A stretch of DNA of 64,000 nt from JAXGYV01 sp040772045 (GCA_040772045.1 JAXGYV010000003.1:1-64000); one strand, 5' to 3'; shown: positions 33,832 through 43,161, counted from the first letter of the stretch. Numbers and translations are program-made. Notes: generated by a model not told the origin, from the letters alone.

Positions 33832-35283
33832 GGTGAATTCAAGCGGTCGTCGCAACACTGCCTTCTTGAACAGAGCGTAGCAGTTCATCGAGCGCTTCCG
33901 CCGGAGTTCTCCAGCCGAGAGTCTTGCGCGGCCTGCTGTTGAGCGTGGCGGCGACAGCGGCAAGTTCTTCTTCGCTGTGCCTGCTCAGATCCGTGCCCTT
34001 CGGGAAGTACTGGCGCAGGAGTCCGTTGGTGTTCTCGTTGGTGCCGCGCTGCCAGGGGCTGTGTGGATCGCAGAAGTAGATCGCGATCCCTGAGTCGATC
34101 CGCAGCTGCGCGTGCTGCGACATCTCCGCCCCCTGGTCCCAGGTAAGCGTCTTGCGCAGCTGTTCTGGGAGCTGCCCGATGGTCGCGTCGATGGCGTCGC
34201 GGACGGCTTGCGCACCATGGCCGGCCAGCGCAGGCCCATTCTTCGTCCTCGGCGTCGTGCCGTGTCCCTCCAGGCGAGGAAGGTGTAGGAGCATCGTGAA
34301 CCGTGTTGTGCGCTCGACCGGCGTCCCGATAGCGGAGCTGCCCAGCCCGAGGATGAGGTCGCCTTCCCAGTGCCCGGGGACGGCGCGGTCCTCGACCTCT
34401 GCGGGCCGTTCGCTGATCAAGATCTCGGGGCTAACGAACTTCTTGCCCCGCGCCTGCGTCCGTGCCCGCGGCACACGGAGTGCGCGCCCGGTCCGCAGGC
34501 ACGCGCTCAGGTCGCGCCGCAAGGCACCGCGGCCTTGCACGTAGAGTGCCTGGTAGATCGCCTCATGAGAGACCCGCATCGACTCATCATAGGGGTAGTC
34601 GAGGCGCAGTCGGTTCGAGATCTGCTCGGGGCTCCAGGCGCTGGCCCAACGCCGGTCTTTGCGACGGCCGTGTCGTCGTCCGGTCCAGGGAGCTGCGGGA
34701 CCCCTGATTGCCGTGCCATCGGGGGTTGCGACCAGCCCGGCGAGACGCTCCTGGACGTAGTCGCGCAGCGCGTCGTGCGCCGCGAGCTTGGCGACCTTGG
34801 GCCGCCTCGCGCGACGGTCGGCATGCCACTGCGCCGTGCTGGCGCGATACTCGAAGCTGCCGCTGCGGGTCGCCGCGTTGCGCCGCAGCTCGCGCGAGAT
34901 CGTCGACGGCGAGCGGTCGAGCTGGGAAGCGATCTCGCGCACCCCGAAGCCTCGTGCCGTGAGAATGGCGATCTCCTCGCGCTCGGTGAAGGACAGGTAG
35001 CGGCCGGAAGGTGGATGGGGGCTGATGGTTCGCATGCCGCCAGCTTGACGGAACCAGCGCCCTCCGACCGCCGGTGAGAGACCGACAGCGATGGCCGCAT
35101 CCTCGCTCGAAAGCCCCCGAGCGATCCCTTCCCAGAACTGCCGGAGGTGCTCCCGGCGCCAGCCCGGAGGCCGACCCGGCGAGCGCATCGGAGGACGCAG
35201 CGCGCGATTGCTGCGTCGAGCCCTTCCCAGTCCCATCGCAACTCCTCACAGTCGAGGTGTTGCGACGACCGCTTGAATTCACC
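33832..35283 (-). mobile_element. Complete IS30-family insertion sequence
   Basis: 1452 bases bounded by perfect 27-bp inverted repeats beginning GGTGAATTCAAGCGG (33832-33858 and the complement of 35257-35283). One transposase gene fills it. It is inserted in the orfB of an IS3 element. A degenerate relative of its 5' part occurs at 46596-46795 in the opposite orientation. Confidence 0.95.
33839..35236 (-). CDS. IS30-family transposase
   Basis: 465 residues with GAGGAG five bases before the ATG. The N-terminal HTH region (REHLRQFWEGIARGLSSED) is followed by the IS30 HTH YLSFTEREEIAILTARGFGV and REIASQLDRSPSTISRELRR. The DDE core has VPGHWEGDLILG, TLTWDQGAEMSQH and CDPHSPWQRGTNENTNGLLR, giving the D, D and E. 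It appears intact; its stop codon lies just inside the left inverted repeat. Confidence 0.95.
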   Translation of the reverse strand: MGLGRARRSNRALRPPMRSPGRPPGWRREHLRQFWEGIARGLSSEDAAIAVGLSPAVGGRWFRQAGGMRTISPHPPSGRYLSFTEREEIAILTARGFGVREIASQLDRSPSTISRELRRNAATRSGSFEYRASTAQWHADRRARRPKVAKLAAHDALRDYVQERLAGLVATPDGTAIRGPAAPWTGRRHGRRKDRRWASAWSPEQISNRLRLDYPYDESMRVSHEAIYQALYVQGRGALRRDLSACLRTGRALRVPRARTQARGKKFVSPEILISERPAEVEDRAVPGHWEGDLILGLGSSAIGTPVERTTRFTMLLHLPRLEGHGTTPRTKNGPALAGHGAQAVRDAIDATIGQLPEQLRKTLTWDQGAEMSQHAQLRIDSGIAIYFCDPHSPWQRGTNENTNGLLRQYFPKGTDLSRHSEEELAAVAATLNSRPRKTLGWRTPAEALDELLRSVQEGSVATTA

Positions 35284-35286
35284 CTG

Positions 35287-35870
35287 CGAACCGTTGTCGC
35301 TGTGCGCCACGAGCTTGCCGTCATGTTCCTGACGGGCAGAGGGCCATCTCAAAGGCATCCGTCACCAGGCTCCGGCGCATGTGCGGGGCGAGTTGCCAGC
35401 CGACGATGCGCCGCGTAGACGTCGATCACGACGGCCAGGTAGGCCCAGCCCTCCCAGGTGCGCACGTAGGTGAAGTCGGCGAGCCAGAGCTCGTCGGGAC
35501 GGCTCGCCGTGAAGTCGCGGCGCACGAGGTCCTGCGCGGGCACCGGCGCCGGCCCGGGGAGGGTGGTCTTCTTCGTCTTGGCTGGGCCGACGCCGACGAT
35601 GCCGTACCTGCGCATCAGGCGCTCCACGGTGCAGCGGGCGACCGCGATGCCGGTGTCGTTCAGCTCGTCCCAGGTCTTGAGCTGGCCGTAGACGCCGAAC
35701 GACTCATCGTGCACGCGGCGGATCTGCGCCAACAGGAAGGCGTCGCGCAGGCTCCTGGCCGACGGTGGGCGCGTGCGCCTGGCGCGGTAGGCGCTGGCGG
35801 ACACCTCGAGCTCCCGGCAGATCGACTCGACCCCGAAGCGCGCGCGATGCTCATCGATGAAGGCGCTCAC
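35287..35870 (-). pseudogene. IS3 transposase orfB, N-terminal part
   Basis: It starts at a GTG overlapping the orfA stop, as in IS3 elements with programmed frameshifting. FGVESICRELEVSASAYRAR, DELNDTGIAVARCTVERLMR and PDELWLADFTYVRTWEGWAY are the IS3 core up to the second catalytic Asp region. A base appears missing near 35408 and another indel lies near 35340; the frame is then cut by IS30 at 35284. Confidence 0.85.
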
Positions 35871-36169
35871 CTCGGCCGGGGTTGGTCGAGCTCGCGGGCG
35901 AAAAACACGCTCGCCGCCTTGAGGATCTCGTTTGCACGGCGCAGGTCGCGCACCTCGTGGCGGAGCAGGGTCAGCTCCTCGCGCTCGGCGGTGGTCAGGC
36001 GATCAGACCGCGTGCCGTCGTCGGCCTCGTCCTGGCGCACCCAGACCCTGAGGGTCTCGTGGTGGATGCCGAGGTCGCGCGCGACGGCGGCGATGGGACG
36101 CTCCGACTCACGCGCTATGCGTGCGGCACGCTCTCGGAACTCCGGCGGGTACTTCGATGGTCTGGCCAT
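35867..36169 (-). CDS. IS3-family transposase orfA (HTH protein)
   Basis: 100 residues. MARPSKYPPEFRERAARIAR and AVARDLGIHHETLRVWVRQD form the HTH, and the C-terminal leucine-rich helix EREELTLLRHEVRDLRRANE leads to the frameshift junction with orfB. Intact, but its partner orfB is destroyed by IS30. Confidence 0.9.
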   Translation of the reverse strand: MARPSKYPPEFRERAARIARESERPIAAVARDLGIHHETLRVWVRQDEADDGTRSDRLTTAEREELTLLRHEVRDLRRANEILKAASVFFARELDQPRPR

Positions 36170-36250
36170 GGACTGCTGACTCCTTCCTTCGAGGATACGA
36201 TCCTCCAAGAAACGGAGCCTCCGTCAAACCCGGAGCGACCCACTCGCAGA

Positions 36251-37423
36251 GCTGGGGATCAGTTCACATTTCCCCTGATAGACTCCCCCCAGTGCTTTTG
36301 TCCACGGCCACGGCGCTGGGGATCAGTTCACATTTCCCCTGATAGACTCCTCTCAAAGACGCGCGTCGGGTGCCTGGAGCTGGGGATCAGTTCACATTTC
36401 CCCTGATAGACTCCGTACGAATCTCGTCCCGGTAGACGACACGCTGGGGATCAGTTCACATTTCCCCTGATAGACTCCGCCCGTTCACTAGGTGCAGCGT
36501 TGGATTGCTGGGGATCAGTTCACATTTCCCCTGATAGACTCCCTCTGCCGGGTTGACGAAGGCAGCAGAGCCGCTGGGGATCGCGTCTACATTTCCCTGA
36601 TAGACTCCCACCGCTTATCGTGCACGCCACCGACGCGCTGGGGGATCAGTTCACATTTCCCTGGATAGACTCCACGCCCCCACCAAGCCGGTTTGCGAAG
36701 GGCTGGGGATCAGTTCACATTTCCCTGATAGATCTTCCATCTCGGAGTCGGCCAGTAGGGCTGGGATCAGTTCACATTTCCCTGATAGACTCCCATGAGA
36801 AAACGAACGAATCGCTTTGTTGAGCTGGGGATCAGCTCCACATTTCCCCTGATAGACTCCTGCTTGAAGGCCGATACGCCTTCGTCGCGCTGGGGATCAG
36901 TTCAGCATTTCCCCTGATAGACTCCCGGCCGTCATTGATGAGCTGCACCGGCAGCTGGGGATCAGTTCACATTTCCCCTGATAGACTTTCACGAACCATG
37001 GATGTGCTTTACGGCTGGGGATCAGTTCACATTTCGATAGACTCCGCATGAGAAAACAATCGCTTGTTGAAGCTGGGGATCAGTTCACATTTCCCCTGAT
37101 AGATTCCCTGAGGGCGGTCATGTCGACTCCCAGTAGGCTGGGGATCAGTTCACATTTCCCCTGATAGACTCCCCAACGCGCACCCCGAGGAGATTGATGC
37201 TGGGGACTGGGTTCACATTTCTGATAGACTCCATAACACGGAACAGGAAAAGCCAGAAGCTGGGGACTGTTCACATTTCCCTGATAGACTCCTCCAGTTT
37301 GAACAGACGTGGGGTGAGCAGTGCTGTAGGATCAGTTCACATTTCCCCTGATAGACTCCTCAGCGGCAAGGCGCAGATACGAGGTCGGCTGGGGATCAAG
37401 TTCACATTTCCCTGATAGACTCC
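36251..37423 (+). CRISPR. Type II-C CRISPR array, 19 repeats, repeat 36 bases
   Basis: The repeat starts GCTGGGGATCAGTTC and ends CCTGATAGACTCC. Repeats 1-5 (from 36251, 36315, 36379, 36443, 36507) are identical with exact 64-base spacing and 28-base spacers. From repeat 6 (36573) many have one- to several-base indels, often CCCC to CCC; the last starts at 37388. The repeat resembles the Corynebacterium diphtheriae II-C repeat (beginning ACTGGGGTTCAG). The tracrRNA anti-repeat pairs with the first 15 bases as written here, so crRNAs are read on the plus strand, opposite to the cas genes. TGATAGACT at the 3' end of each repeat resembles an extended -10, as in Neisseria II-C arrays. Spacers 9 and 13 are near duplicates. 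Confidence 0.95.
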
Positions 37424-37446
37424 TCAGGACCGCAAAAGCGGTCCTG
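37424..37446. terminator. Short hairpin between CRISPR array and cas2
   Basis: CAGGACCGC and GCGGTCCTG pair around an AAAA loop, just past the last repeat and about 30 bases beyond the cas2 stop. It could end the cas transcript or the array transcript; there is no T-run. Confidence 0.4.
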
Positions 37447-37474
37447 GAGGAGGGGGGAATGCCCCTGTGACGCA

Positions 37475-37782
37475 TCAGAAAATCGCGAGCTGCGACGGCG
37501 TGTCCTCCACCTCCACGCCCTCGGCGTTGGAAAATCTGAGCGCCGTTGCCCACTGGTGATCGGTGATTGACAGAATCCTGACTTCCCCGCCGGCCGGCAG
37601 ATTGCTCTTGATAGTGCCGATCGTCGGGATGACCGAGCTGACCGACGGCGAGAAGCGTGCATACACCGAAAATTGTGCGCGCTGGTAGCCCAAGTCGAGC
37701 AGTAATTCGCGAAACTCGGTGGCGTGCCGACGTTCTGCCTTGGTCTGCACAGGCAATCGAACATGACCAGCGACCACCGCAT
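37475..37782 (-). pseudogene. cas2: Cas2 (type II), one frameshift
   Basis: About 102 residues. The start MRWSLVMFD and the body LPVQTKAERRHATEFRELLL, LGYQRAQFSVYARFSPS, GEVRILSITDHQWATALRF and terminal PSQLAIF are those of type II Cas2. The frame breaks near 37760 where one T seems missing between FD and LP. Cas2 forms the integration complex with Cas1. If the missing base is a sequencing error, the gene is intact. Confidence 0.85.
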
Positions 37783-37800
37783 CCTCCGCCTGGGGCTCAC

Positions 37801-38720
37801 GGCACAATCAAGACAGGTTTGCGCCTGCGGACCATCCCATGCCGGCACCTTGAGCTTATCGATTTGGCCTTCGGCGTAGCGGCCGAGTTGTTGCGCCAAG
37901 TCGGTCGACTCCGCGGCAACCGACATGCCGCCGGAACCGAATGCTTGCGTCGAGCCGTCAACCAACGCCTGCTTGGTCGAGTGATCATCTAGCGAGAGGC
38001 TTTCCGGTGGTGCAGATCGGCAACCACCCAGTCGATTGCGGGACGGAACGGCTCGATCAGATCGTCCACCAGATTGAATGCGTTAGAGCGATTACGATGA
38101 AAAACGCCCACGCAACTGGATAGGCCCGCGGAGAGGACGGCACGTACTCCGGGTGCGTACCCGCGAAGCACGGTGTAACCGTAATCGGCGCAGCACAGGC
38201 CGGAACCATCCTGTGGATTACGCGAGAAGTCGTCTTCATCAGCGTCGTCAAAGAGCCGTGGCGGGGCAGCGCGCCTGACGTTGGGCTGGGGTCTCCCGGA
38301 ACGAACGTCCCTGGTCAGCTGAAGCGAGGAAGCGCCAATCCTTATTGAAGTAGCGGTGCCGGCCGCCTGGCCGGAGACCTTGCGCGGACAAGCTGACCCC
38401 ACGCGTTCTTGCGTCGGGGAAGCGTCAAGGAAATCTGCTCGCTGGCGAGCACCGACCCGCGGCAGGTTCGACCACGCATGCCGGCATTGGGGACCCCGTT
38501 CCAACCGCAGATCAAGGTAATGGCGGTACATCGAACTCGGCCAGCTGGTGAAGAACCGCCGCGCCTACACCGACTCTCAAGCCCAGCAGAATAGTAGCGA
38601 CATCTGCGAGGGGACGACCGTTCCGTCCCCTCGTCAGGACAGACCACTAACCGGCCCACGCTTGCAGGTGGAGCCGACCCGGGCAAACGAGGTGAGGTCA
38701 ACGACCCGCCAGTTGTCGAT
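37801..38720 (-). pseudogene. cas1: Cas1 (type II-C), several frameshifts
   Basis: Homologous pieces appear in order in different frames: NWRVVDLTSFARVGSTCKRG, LADVATILLGLRVGVGAAVL, HQLAEFDV, then RKNAWGQLVRA, DDFSRNPQDGSGL, YGYTVLRGYA, AGLSSCVGVFHRNRSNAFNL, VDDLIEPFRPAIDWVVADL, and finally VDGSTQAFG with LGRYAEGQIDKLKVPAWDG. These include the conserved His and acidic metal ligands of the Cas1 integrase. GAGGAG precedes the N-terminal region at about 38729, but no standard start codon is visible (ATC at 38718-38720). At least four indels. Confidence 0.82.
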
Positions 38721-38730
38721 GGAGAACTCC

Positions 38731-41700
38731 TCAGTCGGACTTCGTATTGCTCTCCAGCATGTCGGCAAGCCACGCTCCGACTTTAGTCGGGGTCGACCAA
38801 GAATGTCCCCGCGGAATGATCTGCTTTACACGTGCCGAAGACGACATCAACGGATGGTAACCACCCCCCACGGGCTATCGCTTTCTGCACCCCGTCCGAG
38901 CGTCGTCGGGCAGCCCTTCGCCAGCGAGCCCGCGCGGACGGAGGCGGAGCTTGCTCTCGGTAAAGAGTCCGTCGCACACCCATCGCGTGGTGTCCGGGTG
39001 GTGGCGGCGAGGACCTCTCCGATCTGTCCTTCCCGTACTGGCCGGTCATGCACGAGCAGCAAACTCGTCGCCGGGCACGATCCGCCGATGTACTCGGCGT
39101 AGCCAATCGAGAGCGTCACGAAGCCGCTGCTCGCTGCCCGACGGGTTGATCGCCTGCGGCGGAATCTCCACGGTGAACAGGTCTTCGTGAGCATGACGCA
39201 GCAGGTCGACCTGGTAGACGCGCATCATGGCGTAAAAGAGCTTGATCTTGCCGGACTTCAGTACCTGTCCGCAGCGGTAAACGCGGGCATGGTGGAATGA
39301 GGCGCTGAGTTCGGCGTAGCCGTCGCGAACGGCGATGCAGCCAGCGCCGGTAGGAAAGTACGGAAGCTCGTCGTCGGCATTCTTCCACTTGTCGTGCACG
39401 CGCACCCGTCTCCCAGGATTAGCCGGCAGTCCACGACTGGGATCGAAGTCCGGCTGTCGCGTTAGCGCTATCCACTGAGCCGGCGTCGCGGAGCGGTCGA
39501 TCTGTTCCATACCCACGCGTCACCGACTCGCGCCTTCTCCAGCGGACGGATGGTGTCTTCGTGTCCCGATGAGCTGCCGAGTTTGAGGCGCAGAAATTCG
39601 AAAACAGGCACCTGGCCCGATTCGAGGTGGGACTGCACCAGGTCGACCAAGTGCTCCATCTGTGTCTGCCACTCGGCGAACAGCCCCGGGTTGGTGCCGC
39701 GGTACTGCTTCCAGTCGATCTCGGTACGCGGACCAGAGATCTGGGCTGTACGGCGCAGGTTATCGCGCACGACCAGTGCCTGAGCGACACCCGGTCTGAG
39801 CATGGCGATGGTGGCCGCGTCCACAGCGTGGTGGCGACGGTCGAGTCGATTCTTGCCAGGCCTGTCGTCATCTCGATCGCCGATCAGGACGAGGCGCCGC
39901 CGATGCCGGCGGCTTTACGTGCTTCAGAGGTGACCCAACCGCGGAATACACCAACCGACGTAGATGCCCTGAGCTCGTCGCGGTAGTGGGCCTCGATGCG
40001 GTGGTGCAGTTCGTTGGCCATCCAGCCGACGGACTCGATGGAACGGTTGTCGAGTTCTTCGTCGGCTTCGGTCCGCCTGAGGCGATCGCGCACACCCTTG
40101 ATGATGCGACCTTCGCGGGTGTATGGCTTTCGCCGATTTGAGTCCTCTTGGCAGCGGTATCGAAAAAGTCCTCGGCGCGAGCGAGAGCACCCTCCAACGT
40201 CACACCGCGAGCCTTGGCGGAGTCGCTCTTCGCCCAAACCGCGAACGGCAACTTGCCTTGGCGCGGTTGCACTCGCGACAGACGGCAGCGAGGTTTGTTC
40301 GCGTGTTTGTCGAGCTTGACCAGCACGGGGCACGATGATCCATCTCGAACGTGCCCCAGCAGGGCCGTACCGCGCACAGGCAGCGGCTCTTCTGCCGCTG
40401 AATCGCGCGCCAGCGTGTACACGCCGGATTGGCGGGCGCCGAAGCGCAGGTCCGCCTCGCCTCGTGCAGGTCATTCGCCAGCCTCACGGCTGGCGGACAG
40501 GAATTCCAGAGGGATCTCCTGGCGGGCTTTGGCGTTCTCGGCGTTCTTGTTGCGCTTACGTGCTTCCTTGCGCGCCATGGCCTCGCTCATGAGCCCATCA
40601 CGCGTGCTCGATGTTATCACCGAGCGGCGGCCTCCAGAGGCGCTCGGCCGCCGCCAGGTATCGCGATGATCTTGGGTCACACGGTCCACAGCAGGGTTGC
40701 CGACGGGTTGGCCGGATGGGCTCCGGCCGACGGTTTCCCAGGAGTCGTCGATCGCCGGGAAGCAGTACTTGGGCGCGGCGTGCAGGTCGTCCTCGGACTC
40801 CTCCATCCGTTTGGTCATGCGCCGCATGCTCGCCGAATAGGCGGCGCGCCCCTCCGGCAGCTGATGCCGTCCAGCTTGCCCAAGACTTCCTCGGGCAGTT
40901 GTTCGATGAACTCGATGACACAGGCTTCGGCCTCACGGGCGCGATCGTCGCGGTCACCCGACCCGGAGCCGTTCGAGATGACGACCAGAGGGCCTCCTCG
41001 GCGCCGACTTCGTCGACAGAGTCCTACCGTACTACAGTTCTTTGATCTTGGACTCGCGGATGCGGATGTCGGTGACGCCGACCGGCGGCCGACCGCCGCC
41101 GCGCTCGCCCAGCGCCCGTCTCTTTGGCGGTGCCGAGCAGGTCACGACGGGAGACGCCGAGGAATATCGCCACATCGTCCCAGGTGATATCGTCGGATGT
41201 CCAGAGAAACTCGACAGTCGCTCGCCGTTCGTCGGGCGCAAGCGGCCGCCCTCCTTTGGTCACGCCATCGCGGATGCGCAGGTTCGCCACTTTATCTACG
41301 ATACGGAAACGCCGAAGGCCAGGGCTGGCCTTCTCGGCCCGTGGTTCACCCCGCATACCGGGCAAGGGGTCCTTACCAACTCTACCCGCGGCAGAGCCCT
41401 TCGGCGAACGCTGCGTGAACACCGCCTCGATGACGGTCTCAAACTCGTCCTTGGGGAGACCTTGTCTCTCCCAGATGCGACACAACTCGCGGACGTTATC
41501 CGACTGGTGGATCTTGCCCTCCAGCAGCGGAGTAACGTCCGTGCCGTCTTTGCGTTTGCGGGTGCCGCGGACACGCAGGCGGGGGTCTGCTTTCAAGGCG
41601 CTGCAGACGATTTCGGCCACCGCCATGGTCTCGTCGAACAGGCCAGCGTCGGTACGCTTCTTCAGCAGATCGACAAGTGTGCGGAACCCCTGACGGCTCG

Positions 41701-42168
41701 GTAAACGCCTTCAGAGACTCAATCGATGCGTAGGGTTACGCCAGCCGCGATGTCGTGCGATGTGACGGCACGGCGATCGATAGCTTCGCCGCGGAGTTCC
41801 TGCTGATCGTCTATTTTGCTCGCAAGCAGATCTCGACGAGCTCTCCACGGATAGTACGGATCGGAAACGCGCCGTCCAGGTCGATGATGGGCCAGTCCAG
41901 TGATCGCGGTGCCATCTTGTCGAGTTTGAGCAGGCGCTGCTCATGACGACGGACGAGGCGCCGCATACGTCGGGCGACGCCGGAGACCGCCTTACGCGTG
42001 CCGGCCGTCTTGTTAGCGGTCGGGTCTACTCCGCCATCGTGAATGATCGTCTCCAGCGAGAATCTCAAGAGGTATGCCGGAGTCGTTCACCTCGATAGCT
42101 GAGACCAACAGAGTTGAGGCCGAATGCCCATTGCCGATGAGATACTTCTGGGAGACTCCAATGTCCAT
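38731..42168 (-). pseudogene. cas9: Cas9 (type II-C, about 1100 residues), many frameshifts
   Basis: The start is an ATG with GAGGAG six bases upstream and the end is TGA at 38731-38733; the span fits a 1.1-kilo-residue actinobacterial Cas9. Motifs occur in order: RuvC-I (GLNSVGL, SAIEVNDSGIP) at about 42090-42150, the arginine-rich bridge helix RRMRRLVRRHEQRLLKLD near 41930-41990, RuvC-II (NIEH, RDGLMSEAMAR) near 40570-40630, HNH (EMDH, NLAAVCRECNRAK) at 40250-40350, RuvC-III (HHAVDAATIAML) near 39820, and the C-terminal PAM-interacting part with PDFDPSRGLPANPGRRVRVH, LRVYQVDLLRHAHEDLF-like sequence and VDVVFGTCK. Pieces lie in all three frames; I count ten or more indels. All catalytic motifs remain recognisable, so the underlying gene may be intact. 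Confidence 0.88.
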
Positions 42169-42284
42169 GCGGTGCTCCTCCGTCGACTGGTTGGCGCAAT
42201 ACTACGATGTAGGCCGACGGAAGACAGGGTGATCGAGCGCGAAGACGGAACGGTAATCGAGGGCAGGGCATCCTGGGAATCCAA

Positions 42285-42370
42285 AGAGCTAGCCCTGTCC
42301 AAAGACGGGTGGAGGCCCGGCTGGAGCATTCGCCATCGGCACGGAGGCATGGTTACTGAGGATCAGTTCC
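42285..42370 (-). ncRNA. tracrRNA of the type II-C system
   Basis: The RNA would start near 42369, read GAACTGATCCTCAGTAACC, and go on to GAATGCTCCAGCCGGGCCTCC. The first 15 bases pair with the start of the CRISPR repeat (GCTGGGGATCAGTTC), allowing G-U. The order CTGATCCTCAGTAA followed by ATGCTCC and GCCGG closely parallels the C. diphtheriae tracrRNA. A TGCTATAAT extended -10 (complement of 42376-42384) sits seven bases before the expected start. It lies about 115 bases upstream of cas9 on the same strand. The 3' end is estimated from a bulged CCCGTC/GGACAGGG hairpin. Confidence 0.85.
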
Positions 42371-42375
42371 TCGTC

Positions 42376-42384
42376 ATTATAGCA
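42376..42384 (-). promoter_or_regulatory. Extended -10 promoter of the tracrRNA
   Basis: Complement reads TGCTATAAT, a perfect extended -10. The -35 region (TGTGCT, 17 bases upstream) is weak. The remaining sequence up to the arr start (42385-42678) has a possible arr promoter (TTGCGG at 42526, CATAAT about 19 bases on) but no other gene I recognise. Confidence 0.65.
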
Positions 42385-42678
42385 TGGGGTGCTCCGCTAG
42401 CACAGGTGTGTCTTTCCCTGATCGCACACCACTACAAAACCGCTCAACTCATCCAACAGAACAGTGGTGACGACAATCGACAGCACCCCCGACTCTCCAT
42501 TTTCAGTATACGACGCAGGTGGGGGCTTGCGGCAAGTCCCATGTCGTACCGCATAATCAACGACCGCAAGCCGAAAGGTACGGAGAACAAGGAATCTCAA
42601 AGTGTGTGTGTTGTCGACGTCGGCGGACTTGCCTCGGCGCACGACGGTGTGACCGTGCAGCATGAGAGGAGCGAGCAG

Positions 42679-43098
42679 GTGACAGCTACCGATGATCTGG
42701 GCTCACAGCGGTTCTACCATGGCACAAAGGCCGACCTGAAGCCAGGAGACCTGATCGAGCCGGGGTATCCCCCCAACTTCGGTAGGCAGGGCAGAAAAAC
42801 AACCTACGTCTATCTGACGGCCACCCTGGATGCGGCCATCTGGGGGGCCGAGCTGGCTCTCGGCGAAGCACCCGGCAGAATCTACGTCGTGGAGCCGACC
42901 GGCCTAATCATGGACGACCCCAATCTGACGGACAAGAGATACCCGGGTAATCCGACGAAGTCATACCGTTCCCGAGAGCCGCTGCGAGTCATCGGCGAGG
43001 TCACCGATTGGCGGGGGCACTCGCCCGAAGAGCTCAAAGCGATGAAGGACGGCCTCGAGCGACTCAAGCGACTTGGTATTGAGCCCATCGACGACTGA
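42679..43098 (+). CDS. arr: NAD(+)-rifampin ADP-ribosyltransferase
   Basis: 139 residues from a GTG with GAGGAG eight bases upstream; Arr proteins are about 140 residues. It contains RFYHGTKADLKPGDLIEPG (the active-site His), TTYVYLTATLDAAIWGAELA (the Tyr) and GRIYVVEPTGLIMDDPNLTD (the Asp), and ends with YPGNPTKSYRSREPLRVIGE and GIEPIDD. Arr attaches ADP-ribose to the C23 hydroxyl of rifamycins and inactivates them. It lies upstream of and divergent from the tracrRNA-cas9 block, inside the accessory region. Confidence 0.93.
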   Translation: MTATDDLGSQRFYHGTKADLKPGDLIEPGYPPNFGRQGRKTTYVYLTATLDAAIWGAELALGEAPGRIYVVEPTGLIMDDPNLTDKRYPGNPTKSYRSREPLRVIGEVTDWRGHSPEELKAMKDGLERLKRLGIEPIDD

Positions 43099-43161
43099 GT
43101 TGCATGGTAGACAGCGACCAGCCTGACGCCTTACTCACGACATACATCACTCACTCAGTTC

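Larger units (their letters stand above)
33829..35286. repeat. 3-bp target duplication flanking IS30
   Basis: CTG at 33829-33831 and 35284-35286. Removing IS30 and one CTG restores the IS3 frame (NGSQ followed by YTSYEY). Confidence 0.85.
33507..36226 (-). mobile_element. IS3-family element interrupted by IS30
   Basis: On the minus strand it has orfA (35867-36169), orfB N-terminal part (to 35287) and orfB C-terminal part (33511-33828), with IS30 inserted between the parts. The outer ends are estimated: TGAG at 33507 and GTCA at 36223-36226. I could not see clear terminal repeats or a target duplication. The right end stops about 25 bases before the first CRISPR repeat. Confidence 0.8.

Noticed and set aside
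36620..37274. Short open frames through the CRISPR array
   Set aside because: They are translations of the repeat itself.
36573..37423. Degenerate repeats as a separate second repeat family
   Set aside because: Each differs from the perfect repeat only by small indels; same array.
42522..42545. GGGGCTTGC/GCAAGTCCC stem as an arr attenuator
   Set aside because: The loop would be a single base; not a stable hairpin.
42124..42678. N-terminal extension of arr
   Set aside because: It would run antisense through the tracrRNA and the cas9 5' end; the Arr domain starts after a good ribosome site at 42679.
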